Notes under the pieces: model-generated
The model's input: only the letters and a program-made list of their open reading frames with translations
Database searches by the model: none
What the model was told of the DNA's origin: nothing
In this document: one piece after another, positions 1 through 6,153 of the stretch
Layout: each line of letters opens with the position of its first letter
How positions within the stretch are numbered: position 1 is the first letter of the stretch
Program-made: the position numbers and the translations under genes
NCBI GenBank assembly: GCA_937952085.1
Contig: CALFYQ010000281.1
Span: 1 to 15,668 of the forward strand
Direction: 5' to 3'
DNA: 15,668 bases
Source: an uncultured Paracoccaceae bacterium
GTDB lineage: Bacteria > Pseudomonadota > Alphaproteobacteria > Rhodobacterales > Rhodobacteraceae

Positions 1-131
1 GAATGCACGAATGGAGGCGAATCGGGCAATCTGCGCCCGGCCGCGGTCAACCATTTGAGCATTATCGAGAAAATCGGCGTTCTCCCACCGAGTTCCGTGG
101 CTTGTGCGTTGCGCTTCACGATGAAGGTAAA

Positions 132-160
132 TTGTTTCGCGTGGCGCGAAATGATATCTG
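132..160 (+). promoter_or_regulatory. Weak candidate sigma-70 promoter for flp
   Basis: TTGTTT at 132-137 and TATCTG at 155-160 are 17 bases apart and point toward flp. Each hexamer matches the consensus at only about half its positions. The reason to note it is its overlap with the perfect dyad at 135-151, which would lie between the -35 and -10 elements. This is inference; other start points within 1-250 are possible. Confidence 0.25.
135..151. promoter_or_regulatory. Perfect dyad upstream of flp (operator candidate)
   Basis: TTTCGCG-TGG-CGCGAAA is a perfect 7-bp inverted repeat with a 3-base spacer, about 140 bases before the pilin start. Size and symmetry suit a dimeric helix-turn-helix regulator, and its position between weak -35/-10 elements would suit repression. 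It does not match the CtrA box (TTAA-N7-TTAA). The cognate regulator cannot be named from sequence. Confidence 0.4.
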
Positions 161-207
161 TCACTCGTGATCCAAGCGAACGGGCCCAGTGGGTGGGCCA
201 TGAGCGG

Positions 208-242
208 TTCGCGGCGGTGAGTTGTGTGCCCCTCACCGCGAA
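208..242 (+). promoter_or_regulatory. Leader hairpin before flp
   Basis: Bases 208-221 pair with 232-242 as an 11-bp stem with a 3-base bulge on the left arm and a 10-base loop. A second short hairpin (183-188 with 194-199, GGCCCA/TGGGCC) lies just upstream. No T-tract follows, so this is not a standard intrinsic terminator. It is more likely structure in the 5' untranslated region of the pilin mRNA, affecting stability or access to the start about 50 bases downstream. Confidence 0.4.
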
Positions 243-292
243 GCGCTCTCCGTAGTGCCTGGGTTTCCGTTTCAGCATGTGGAGGGAGTAGC

Positions 293-598
293 ATGCGCAC
301 GTCGAAAACCAAGCTGCGCGCCTATGCGCGCAACGAATCCGGCGCCGTGACGGTCGATTGGGTCGCCCTCACCGCCGCAGTGGTCGTGATCGGCATCGGC
401 CTCGCCTATGCGGTCTTCGGCACCAGCGGCTCGGGCGTCGGCGGCCTCGTCACCAACCTGACGAACGAGCTCGGCCAGGCGGCCACCAACATCTCCGGCG
501 CAGTGGCGACGTCGCTTCCGGATCCGGTCGGCGGCTCGACCGGCGGCACTGGCGGCACCGGCACCGACGGCACCGGCACCGGCGGCACCGGCGGCTGA
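293..598 (+). CDS. flp: Flp-type pilin with a Gly/Thr-rich tail
   Basis: Major (or minor) subunit of the Tad/Flp pilus, made as a 101-residue prepilin. The ATG at 293 was chosen because GGAGGGA (281-287) lies 5 bases upstream; longer in-frame starts lack such a site. Residues 1-17 form a basic leader ending ESG, with predicted cleavage after G17. The mature protein begins AVTVDW, with Asp at +5 where most Flp pilins have Glu and Trp at +6 where most have Tyr. A hydrophobic helix follows to about residue 43. Residues 80-101 are almost only Gly and Thr, encoded by near-tandem GGCACC/GGC units. The mature part (84 residues) is longer than a classical Flp (about 50-60). It is first in the cluster and separated from cpaB by a hairpin, as expected for an abundantly expressed subunit. 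Pilin identity is firm; major-subunit status is inferred. Confidence 0.85.
   Translation: MRTSKTKLRAYARNESGAVTVDWVALTAAVVVIGIGLAYAVFGTSGSGVGGLVTNLTNELGQAATNISGAVATSLPDPVGGSTGGTGGTGTDGTGTGGTGG
530..595 (+). repeat. Short GGC/GGCACC tandem array in the flp tail
   Basis: The last 22 codons of flp are built from near-tandem GGC and GGCACC units coding Gly and Thr, broken by single Ser and Asp codons. All units are multiples of three, so slippage would change tail length without shifting frame. The tail could be a flexible surface-exposed segment of the pilin. Confidence 0.7.
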
Positions 599-626
599 GC
601 GTCCGTCTGAAGCTCCGCTGCTTCCG

Positions 627-654
627 TCGCGGCGCCACATTTTCGGCGCCGCGG
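627..654 (+). promoter_or_regulatory. flp-cpaB intergenic hairpin
   Basis: GCGGCGCC (629-636) pairs perfectly with GGCGCCGC (645-652) around the 8-base loop ACATTTTC. One further C-G pair and one T-G wobble extend the stem outward. It starts 29 bases after the flp stop and ends 41 bases before cpaB. What follows is GGGGGGAT rather than a T-tract, so strong intrinsic termination is unlikely. The plausible role is a 3' stabiliser or attenuator that lets pilin mRNA exceed that of the downstream assembly genes. Confidence 0.5.
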
Positions 655-695
655 GGGGATAACCGGTCTGCGTCACCCGGAAGGAGCGTCTCTTC

Positions 696-1523
696 ATGCG
701 CGTCGTCGCGATCCTGATTCTCATCTTCGGCGTGGTCCTCGCGGGCGGCGCGGTGTTCTTCGCCTCCGAACGCTATGCGGAGATCGAGGCGGCGCTGGCG
801 CGGCAGGCGGCGGAGACGCGCGCCGCGGCGCGCGCGCCCGAGATCAAGACGACGCCGATCGTCGTTGCGGCCCGACCGCTCCGTTACGGCGAGACGCTCG
901 GCCCCGATTCGGTGCGGATCGTCCCCTTCCCCGAAGGCTCCGCCCCGGAGAACGGGTTCGGCTCGCTTGAAGGCCTCCTCGGCGCGGCCGGCGAGGAGCC
1001 GCGCATCGTGCTCCGCGCCATCGAGCCGAACGAGCCGATCCTCAAATCCAAGGTCACCGGCTTCGGCGAGCGCGCGACCATGTCGACGCAGCTTTCGCCG
1101 GGCATGCGCGCCTTCACCATCCGCATCGACGCGATCAGCGGCGTCGCCGGCTTTCTCCTGCCGGGGGACCGGGTGGACGTCTTCCTCACTCGGAACGACG
1201 GGCAGGGCCTCAAGGCCGATCTCATCATGCAGAACGTGCAGGTGATCGCGGTCGACCAGCTCGCCGAGGAGACGAACCGCGCCCGCATCGCCCGCACCGC
1301 CACCGTCGAGGTCTCGCCGGAGGACGCGCAGAAGCTCGCGCTGGCTCAGCAGGTCGGCAAGATTTCCCTGACGCTGCGGCAGATTTCCGAGCAGGACGTC
1401 GTCAGCGACACCAGGCAGATCGGCGTCGGCGACATCGTTCAGAAGCAGGAAGCGCCGGCGCCCTTGCCGGCCGCGCCCAAGGCGCCCTGCGTCCGCAAGG
1501 GGGTCGAATTGATCTGCCAGTGA
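696..1523 (+). CDS. cpaB: Flp pilus assembly protein CpaB/RcpC
   Basis: Inner-membrane-anchored periplasmic protein that works with the CpaC secretin in Tad pilus biogenesis. The ATG at 696 follows AAGGAG (681-686). Of 275 residues, about 1-25 form a single hydrophobic anchor. An SAF-type domain follows (about 50-100: TPIVVAARPLRYGETLGPD...VRIVPFP), and then the RcpC-like domain with AISGVAGFLLPGDRVDVFLT near 147-166, the recognisable signature of the family. The C-terminus carries two cysteines (APCVRKGVELIC), which could form a disulfide in the periplasm. Length is normal for CpaB. It lies between flp and cpaC, the usual order. A 114-base gap with its own promoter-like signals separates it from cpaC. 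Confidence 0.93.
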   Translation: MRVVAILILIFGVVLAGGAVFFASERYAEIEAALARQAAETRAAARAPEIKTTPIVVAARPLRYGETLGPDSVRIVPFPEGSAPENGFGSLEGLLGAAGEEPRIVLRAIEPNEPILKSKVTGFGERATMSTQLSPGMRAFTIRIDAISGVAGFLLPGDRVDVFLTRNDGQGLKADLIMQNVQVIAVDQLAEETNRARIARTATVEVSPEDAQKLALAQQVGKISLTLRQISEQDVVSDTRQIGVGDIVQKQEAPAPLPAAPKAPCVRKGVELICQ

Positions 1524-1563
1524 CGGCGCAGCTTTAAGTTTTCCCTCTAACGCATCGAATAGC

Positions 1564-1591
1564 TTGCGTTTTCACTCCGCGGCGCTACTGT
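1564..1591 (+). promoter_or_regulatory. Candidate promoter for cpaC and following genes
   Basis: TTGCGT (1564-1569) and TACTGT (1586-1591) are 16 bases apart in the only sizeable gap early in the operon. The -35 (preceded by C, giving CTTG) resembles alphaproteobacterial housekeeping promoters. A start near 1598 would give a leader of about 40 bases before the cpaC ATG. It is supported only by hexamer similarity and the overlapping dyad. Confidence 0.35.
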
Positions 1592-1596
1592 AGCGC
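1582..1596. promoter_or_regulatory. Perfect dyad over the cpaC promoter (operator candidate)
   Basis: GCGCTAC-T-GTAGCGC is a perfect 7-bp inverted repeat around one central base, and it covers the proposed -10 element. Symmetry and position fit a repressor site. It differs in sequence from the flp dyad at 135-151, so one regulator for both is not indicated. Confidence 0.35.
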
Positions 1597-1600
1597 AATT

Positions 1601-1616
1601 CGGCGCTCCGGCGCCG
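1601..1616 (+). promoter_or_regulatory. Short hairpin at the predicted 5' end of the cpaC mRNA
   Basis: CGGCGC-TCCG-GCGCCG forms a 6-bp all-GC stem with a TCCG tetraloop, starting a few bases after the predicted transcript start and ending 21 bases before the cpaC ATG. A 5'-terminal hairpin of this kind can protect an mRNA. No T-tract follows, so it is not a terminator. Confidence 0.3.
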
Positions 1617-1637
1617 TTCGGAGCAACCGGGGGAAAC

Positions 1638-3083
1638 ATGCGCGGGAGGCGTATCGTCACCGCTGGCCTCGTCGCCGTTTCGGCGCTGCTCGGGTTCGGG
1701 AGCGGCCCCGCGGCGGCGCAGTCGGACGGGATCCTGCGCGTCGCGCGCGGCGCGACGTCGAGCGACGTTTCGGTCTTCGTGAATCGCGCGATCGTTCTCG
1801 AGAGCGCCCAGCGCTTCGTCGAGGTGTCGGTCGCCAATCCCGAAATCGCCGATGTGGCCGCGCTTTCGGACCAGTCCATCTACATCCTCGGCAAGTCCAC
1901 CGGCACGACGACGCTGACACTGCTCGGCGAAGCCGGGCGGCTCATCACCAATGTCGACATCCGCGTCACCCCCGACCTCGCCGACTTCAAGAAGCGGCTG
2001 AAGGAGGTTCTGCCCAGCGAGCCGATCGAGGTGCGGGAGGCCAATGGCGGCATTGTCCTTTCCGGCACCGTCTCCGGCGCGAAGAAGGTCGACACCGCGA
2101 TGCGCCTCGCCAGCGCCTATGGCGGCGACCGCGTCTCCAACCTGATGACGGTCGGCGGCACGCAGCAGGTGATGCTGAAGATCCGCTTCGCCGAGATGCA
2201 GCGGAGCGCCTCCAAGAGCCTCGGCTTCAACATCAATCTGGTGTTCGGCGACGGCAACAATTTCCGGACCGATGTGCTGACCGGCTCCGAGATCGGCTCG
2301 GTTACGGGAGGCGGAATTCCGCCGATCCCGACGGGCGGCGGCCTCGGCGACGTCAACGGCGTCGGCGTCCCCGCCGAGGCGTTCGGGCTCGGTCGGCTGA
2401 TCTACTCCGCCGGCAACGTGTTCCTCGACGTGCTTCTGAACGCGCTCGAGCAGAAGGGTGTCGCGCGCACCCTCGCCGAGCCGAACCTCGTCGCGCTCTC
2501 GGGCGACACGGCGCAGTTCCTCGCGGGCGGCGAGGTGCCGATCCCCGTCGCGCAGGACCAGGGCGAGATCACCGTTCAGTTCAAGCCCTTCGGCGTCGGT
2601 CTCTCCTTCACCCCGACGGTGGTGGACGACGACCTCATCAACCTCGAGCTCGAGACCGAGGTCTCTTCGCTCGACACTTCGGTTCAGGTGGTGGCGAGCG
2701 GCATCACGCTCACCGGCTTCTCCACCCGCCGCGCCCGGACGACGGTGGAGCTTCGCGACGGCCAGTCGCTCGCCATCGCCGGCCTCCTCCAGGAGAACTT
2801 CACCGACGGCAAGAGCCAGGTGCCCTGGCTCGGCGACATTCCGGTGCTCGGCACGCTCTTCCGCTCGGCGAATTTCCAGCGCAACCAGACCGAGCTCGTC
2901 ATCATCGTCACCCCGGTCCTCGTCACGCCGACGAGCGGCGAGCAGCTCGCGCTGCCGACCGACCGGGTGCGCCTGCCGAACGAGGATGAGCTCTTCCTCC
3001 TCGGCAAGGTCGAGGGCGATTCCGCGGCGCGCGAGGCGGCGAGCCAGGATTTCGACGGCGCCTTCGGCTATGTTCTGGAGTGA
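1638..3083 (+). CDS. cpaC: Tad pilus outer-membrane secretin CpaC/RcpA
   Basis: Forms the outer-membrane channel through which the Flp pilus leaves the cell. The ATG at 1638 follows GGGGGA (1629-1634). The 481-residue precursor starts with a Sec signal peptide (basic MRGRR, hydrophobic core, GPAAAQS cleavage region near residue 30). Next comes a pilus/T2SS secretin N-terminal domain (about 40-110, with VSVANPEIADVAAL and STGTTTLTLLG), then a BON-like segment (about 115-175), then the secretin domain (about 230-430). Diagnostic motifs are GGEVPIPV (from residue 297), FKPFGVGLSFTPTV, and the late GDIPVLGTLFRS...TELVIIVTPVLV block. Length and domain order are typical. The OmpA-like lipoprotein gene starts 4 bases after its stop and may encode its partner. 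Confidence 0.95.
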   Translation: MRGRRIVTAGLVAVSALLGFGSGPAAAQSDGILRVARGATSSDVSVFVNRAIVLESAQRFVEVSVANPEIADVAALSDQSIYILGKSTGTTTLTLLGEAGRLITNVDIRVTPDLADFKKRLKEVLPSEPIEVREANGGIVLSGTVSGAKKVDTAMRLASAYGGDRVSNLMTVGGTQQVMLKIRFAEMQRSASKSLGFNINLVFGDGNNFRTDVLTGSEIGSVTGGGIPPIPTGGGLGDVNGVGVPAEAFGLGRLIYSAGNVFLDVLLNALEQKGVARTLAEPNLVALSGDTAQFLAGGEVPIPVAQDQGEITVQFKPFGVGLSFTPTVVDDDLINLELETEVSSLDTSVQVVASGITLTGFSTRRARTTVELRDGQSLAIAGLLQENFTDGKSQVPWLGDIPVLGTLFRSANFQRNQTELVIIVTPVLVTPTSGEQLALPTDRVRLPNEDELFLLGKVEGDSAAREAASQDFDGAFGYVLE

Positions 3084-3087
3084 CGGC

Positions 3088-3732
3088 ATGACCTTCCGTC
3101 TCTTGCCCCTCATTCCCGCCCTCGCCCTGCTCGCCGGCTGCGCGACGGAGGTCGGCTACCGGCCCGAAGCGGCGACCTTCGGCGCCGCCGATGCGACGAA
3201 CCTCCTGGTCCAGTCCGCCTCGTTCCAGCGCGGCGCGGTCCTCGCCGAGCTCCAATCGCGCTTCGCGGCGGAAACGCCGGGCCCCGTCACCTTCGCCTTC
3301 GACCAGGCGACGCTCGACGCCGGCGCCCGCTCGGCGCTCGACCGGCAGGCGGCCTGGCTCCGCGCCAACCCGGAGGCCCGGGTGCGGATCACCGGCCATG
3401 CCGATCTCGTCGGCGGCGAAAGTTACAATGACCGGCTCGGCCTCCTCCGCGCCCGCGCCGCGGCGCGCTATCTCGTCGCCCGCGGCGTCGAGCGGAACCG
3501 GATCGACGCGGTGGAAAGCCGCGGCGAGCGCGACCCGGTGGTCGCGGTCGAGGCGCCGGAGCGGGCCAACCGCCGGGCGGAGACCATGGTCGCGGGCCTT
3601 CTCCACGGCTATGTCGGTGACGGGATGGATGGACGCCGCGCCGCGCTGATGTATACCCGCTACACGACCGACACGGTCGAACCGCCCGCCAGCGCCAACG
3701 CGACTTCGATCAGCGCCGGCGGCTCGGAGTGA
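3088..3732 (+). CDS. OmpA-domain lipoprotein of the tad cluster
   Basis: Predicted outer-membrane lipoprotein (214 residues) that would bind peptidoglycan. The ATG at 3088 follows the cpaC stop by 4 bases, implying translational coupling. Residues 1-17 form a lipoprotein signal with lipobox LLAGC (Cys18). An OmpA/MotB-like domain spans about 70-175: VTFAFDQATLDAGA, then ITGHADLVGG, the helix with YNDRLGLLRARAAA, and the closing NRRAE. These match the diaminopimelate-binding fold, including the conserved Asp and Arg positions. A low-complexity tail follows. Its slot directly after the secretin is where many Tad clusters carry the CpaD lipoprotein. I infer it anchors or stabilises the secretin, in the manner of pilotin or OmpA-type accessories. 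The domain call is firm; the role is inferred. Confidence 0.85.
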   Translation: MTFRLLPLIPALALLAGCATEVGYRPEAATFGAADATNLLVQSASFQRGAVLAELQSRFAAETPGPVTFAFDQATLDAGARSALDRQAAWLRANPEARVRITGHADLVGGESYNDRLGLLRARAAARYLVARGVERNRIDAVESRGERDPVVAVEAPERANRRAETMVAGLLHGYVGDGMDGRRAALMYTRYTTDTVEPPASANATSISAGGSE

Positions 3733-3744
3733 CACAGCGCTCCG

Positions 3745-3762
3745 TCCGGTCCGCGGGCCGGA
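3745..3762 (+). promoter_or_regulatory. Intergenic hairpin before the first tadE
   Basis: TCCGGTC (3745-3751) pairs with GGCCGGA (3756-3762), with one T-G wobble and the 4-base loop CGCG, in the 51-base gap between the OmpA-like gene and tadE. No T-tract follows. It may be an mRNA processing or stability element; G+C-rich DNA gives such stems by chance fairly often. Confidence 0.25.
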
Positions 3763-3783
3763 ACGGGGCGCCGGGAGCGTGAC

Positions 3784-4293
3784 ATGTTGCGGCGTTCGGC
3801 CATCGGAGCGTGGATGCGGCGGCGATCCTCGGACGCCGCGCGTTTCGCCGGGAGCGAACGGGCCAGCGTCACTGTCGACTTCATCATCTCGCTGCCGATC
3901 CTCCTCGCGATTCTCGTCCTCACCTCGGAATACGGCCGCACGCTGCAGATGCGGATGACGCTGGAGGCCGCGGTGGCGGACGCCGCGCGCTATCTCAGCC
4001 GCGCCCCGCTCACGCCCGGCGAGGATGCGTTCCCGCCCGAAGCGGTGGCGATCGCGCAGAGCCTCATCACCTCCCGCGTGCCGACCACCCATCTGGCGAT
4101 CTCGGCCCCGGCGCTCGGCGATCTCGGCGGGCGGCGGACGGTCGGGCTCTCCGCCGCGGCGGGGGTCGAGTCCCCGGCGCTCGGCCTTCTCGCGCTGATG
4201 GCGACGCCGGAGGCGCGGGCGGATCTCGATCTCGGCGAGGTGGAGGGCCTCGTCGTCACGGCGCGGGAGACCGTGCTCTGGTTCGGGCGCTGA
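3784..4293 (+). CDS. tadE: TadE-like pseudopilin 1
   Basis: Predicted minor pseudopilin of the Tad machine, 169 residues. The ATG at 3784 follows GGGA (3773-3776). A long basic leader (about 27 residues, many Arg) precedes ERA-SVTVDFIISLPILLAILVL, the TadE-type motif. Cleavage by the prepilin peptidase is predicted after Ala27, putting Asp32 at +5 and Phe at +6. This mirrors the D5 pattern of the Flp pilin in this cluster. A hydrophobic helix (about 29-50) is followed by a periplasmic domain (EYGRTLQMRMTLEAAVADAARYLSR..., typical of TadE/TadG). It has no cysteines, unlike the next gene. A 5-base gap separates it from the second TadE-like gene. TadE/TadF/TadG subfamily assignment is uncertain. 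Confidence 0.85.
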   Translation: MLRRSAIGAWMRRRSSDAARFAGSERASVTVDFIISLPILLAILVLTSEYGRTLQMRMTLEAAVADAARYLSRAPLTPGEDAFPPEAVAIAQSLITSRVPTTHLAISAPALGDLGGRRTVGLSAAAGVESPALGLLALMATPEARADLDLGEVEGLVVTARETVLWFGR

Positions 4294-4298
4294 CGGCG

Positions 4299-4898
4299 AT
4301 GGCGGTGAAGCGTTTCCTTTCAGACGAACGGGCGGCGGCCTCGATCGAATATGTGATCCTGCTCCTGCCGCTGATCGCGCTCGTCTTCACCTCGTTCCAG
4401 ATCGCGCTCGCCTATCATTTCGCGCTGACGGCGCAGAAGGCGGTGCAGCTCGGCGCCCGCATCGCCGCGGTGCGGGACCCTGTGAGCGTCGCCATGCCCC
4501 GCGAGAACACGCTCGATACGTCCTCCGGCTTCGAGATCGGCGATCCCTGCGGCCTCGGCGCCTGCGTCGATCCGGGCGGGCCGTGGACCTGCACCGGGGC
4601 CGAGGCGGGCTCGGGCCAGTGCGACGCGGCGGCCTTCGCCGAGATCTATTCGGAGGTCGGCCGCGTCGCCTATCTCCTGCAGCCGGGCGACCTTACGGTG
4701 CGCTACAGCTATGGCAGGCTCGGCTTCGCCGGCGGGCCCTTCACCCCGATCGTCGAGGTGATCATCGAGGAGCGGCCCTTCTTCTTGCAATTCTTCTTCA
4801 ATCTCGCCTTCGGTTCGGGCGAAGATAGCTCGAACGAGCTGCGCCTCCCGGCGGTGGCGGCCTCCGCCATCGCCGAGGACCTGAGCTCGACGAATTGA
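4299..4898 (+). CDS. TadE/TadF-like pseudopilin 2 with a cysteine cluster
   Basis: Second pseudopilin, 199 residues, with ATG at 4299, 5 bases after the previous stop and with no strong ribosome binding site, so probably translationally coupled. The short leader MAVKRFLSDERA ends at Ala12; the mature form would begin AASIEYVILLLPLIALVF, with the classical Glu +5 and Tyr +6. After the helix, a periplasmic domain carries four closely spaced cysteines (DPCGLGAC...WTC...GQC, residues about 83-110), likely disulfide-bonded. A hydrophobic FFLQFFFNLAFG stretch follows near the C-terminus. Pairs of TadE-like proteins are normal in Tad clusters and are needed for pilus assembly. The cysteine loop distinguishes this one. 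TadF or TadG naming is not settled. Confidence 0.82.
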   Translation: MAVKRFLSDERAAASIEYVILLLPLIALVFTSFQIALAYHFALTAQKAVQLGARIAAVRDPVSVAMPRENTLDTSSGFEIGDPCGLGACVDPGGPWTCTGAEAGSGQCDAAAFAEIYSEVGRVAYLLQPGDLTVRYSYGRLGFAGGPFTPIVEVIIEERPFFLQFFFNLAFGSGEDSSNELRLPAVAASAIAEDLSSTN

Positions 4899-4930
4899 AT
4901 GCCGGCGCAAGCGCGGGCGGAGGAGCGGAC

Positions 4931-6151
4931 GTGCTGTTGAAACGGGATCCCGGGGCGCATGCCGACGCGCTGGTCGCCTTCATGGCGTCCGCGTCGGTCG
5001 AGAAGTTGAGCGATCAGCTCGACAGCGCCTTCGGGAAGGAGGGCTGGGCCGCCGCCGAGACCCGCTCCGCCACCACGAAGCTGACCGAGATCGCCGCCGA
5101 GGGCGGGCGTTTCCTCGTGATCGGCGTCGTCTCGGAGCAGGAGGCGGAGCTTGGCGCCTCGCGGGAGCTGATCGGCGAGGCGAAGCTCGCGGGCCTCCGC
5201 GTCATCCTCCTCGCCGACAGCCTCAGCCCGGCCGCGATGCACGCGCTGATGCGGGCCGGGGCGGACGATTTCGCGCCGCTGCCGCTGCCGCCGAACGCGC
5301 TCTCCGACAGCGTCGCCCGCCTCCGCGCCGGCGGGCGGGAGACGCTGGGCGGCGGCGCCTCGCGCAATGGGGTCGTCTATCCGGTCTACGGCGCGGCGGG
5401 TGGCGTCGGCGCCACGACCTTCTGCGTCAATCTCGCCTGGGAGACGGCGCTCGACGTCGCCAAATCCGGCCGGCAGGTGGCGCTGCTCGACTTCAACTTC
5501 CAGTACGGCACCGTCGCCACCTATCTCGACCTGCCGCGCCGCGAGGCGATCTACGAGCTTCTCTCCGACACCTCGACGCTGGACGAGGAGGGCTTCGGCC
5601 AGGCGCTCGCCAGCTATTCCGGCCGGATGGCCGTGCTGACCGCGCCGATGGACGTGCTGCCGCTCGACATCATCGGGCCGGACGACGTGAAGACGATGCT
5701 TGATCTCGCCCGCGCCAATTACGACTTCATCTTCGTCGACCTGCCGCAGACGCTGACCCACTGGTCGGACCTTGTCCTCACCGAGTCCGAGGCCTTTTTC
5801 GCCATCATGCAGACCGACATGCGGAGCGCCCAGAACATGCTGCGCTTCCTCCGGGCGATCAAATCGGAGGACCTGCCGATCGAGAAGGTCCGCATCGGCA
5901 TGAACCGCGCCCCCGGCTTCACCGACCTCTCCGGCAAGAGCCGGGCGCGGCGGCTGGAGCAGACGCTCGGAATCGAATACGCCTTCCGCCTGCCCGAAGG
6001 CGGCAAGCAGGTGGCCGCCGCCTGCGACCAGGGCGCGCCGCTGGCTCGGGCGGCGAAGGGCAACGCGCTCCGCAAGGAGATCCGCCGCATCGCCCGCGCG
6101 CTGGTCCGTGAGGCCGCCGCCGCGCGGGCCGAGATGACCGGAGGCCGCTGA
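4931..6151 (+). CDS. cpaE: Tad pilus localisation ATPase-like protein CpaE/TadZ
   Basis: MinD/ParA-superfamily protein that positions the Tad machine at the cell pole or membrane. I chose GTG at 4931 because GGAGGA (4919-4924) lies 6 bases upstream. A TTG at 4895, overlapping the previous stop, is the alternative and adds 12 low-complexity residues. The 406-residue product has an N-terminal receiver-like domain (about 35-130, lacking an obvious phospho-acceptor pattern) and a C-terminal P-loop domain. The deviant Walker A at 154-164 reads GAAGGVGATTF: both lysines of the canonical KGGxGKT motif are absent. VALLDFNFQYGTVATYLDLP and FIFVDLPQ match the remaining ATPase motifs of CpaE. TadZ proteins are known to have atypical Walker A boxes, so this may be a nucleotide-binding scaffold rather than an active ATPase. 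Confidence 0.92.
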   Translation: MLLKRDPGAHADALVAFMASASVEKLSDQLDSAFGKEGWAAAETRSATTKLTEIAAEGGRFLVIGVVSEQEAELGASRELIGEAKLAGLRVILLADSLSPAAMHALMRAGADDFAPLPLPPNALSDSVARLRAGGRETLGGGASRNGVVYPVYGAAGGVGATTFCVNLAWETALDVAKSGRQVALLDFNFQYGTVATYLDLPRREAIYELLSDTSTLDEEGFGQALASYSGRMAVLTAPMDVLPLDIIGPDDVKTMLDLARANYDFIFVDLPQTLTHWSDLVLTESEAFFAIMQTDMRSAQNMLRFLRAIKSEDLPIEKVRIGMNRAPGFTDLSGKSRARRLEQTLGIEYAFRLPEGGKQVAAACDQGAPLARAAKGNALRKEIRRIARALVREAAAARAEMTGGR

Positions 6152-6153
6152 CC

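Larger units (their letters stand above)
1..292. other. Upstream region of the tad cluster, no supported gene
   Basis: No convincing coding sequence is visible here. One frame stays open from the window edge to a TAG at 253-255, but its codons lack the GC-ending bias of every neighbouring gene, it resembles no family I know, and it has no ribosome binding site. The stretch is less G+C-rich than the operon. It contains a weak promoter-like pair, a perfect dyad (135-151), and a hairpin (208-242), so it is best read as the regulatory and leader region of flp. It could also hold the 3' end of an unrecognised upstream gene. Confidence 0.6.

Noticed and set aside
1..255. Open frame from the window edge to the TAG at 253
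   Set aside because: No GC-ending codon bias, no recognisable family and no ribosome binding site; treated as regulatory or leader DNA.
224..292. Upstream in-frame starts for flp
   Set aside because: They would add a non-prepilin-like leader; the ATG at 293 has a strong GGAGGGA at ideal spacing.
627..654. Intrinsic terminator after flp
   Set aside because: The stem is strong but followed by G residues, not a T-tract.
1572..3113. Long open frame on the minus strand opposite cpaC (and similar ones opposite cpaE/cpaF and tadB/tadC)
   Set aside because: High G+C with GC-ending codons opens antisense frames. The translations are low-complexity Arg/Asp/Gly/Ala-rich with no family features, and the plus-strand genes are unmistakable.
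4895..4930. TTG start for cpaE overlapping the previous stop
   Set aside because: GTG at 4931 has a better-placed GGAGGA; the extra 12 residues are low-complexity. It cannot be fully excluded.
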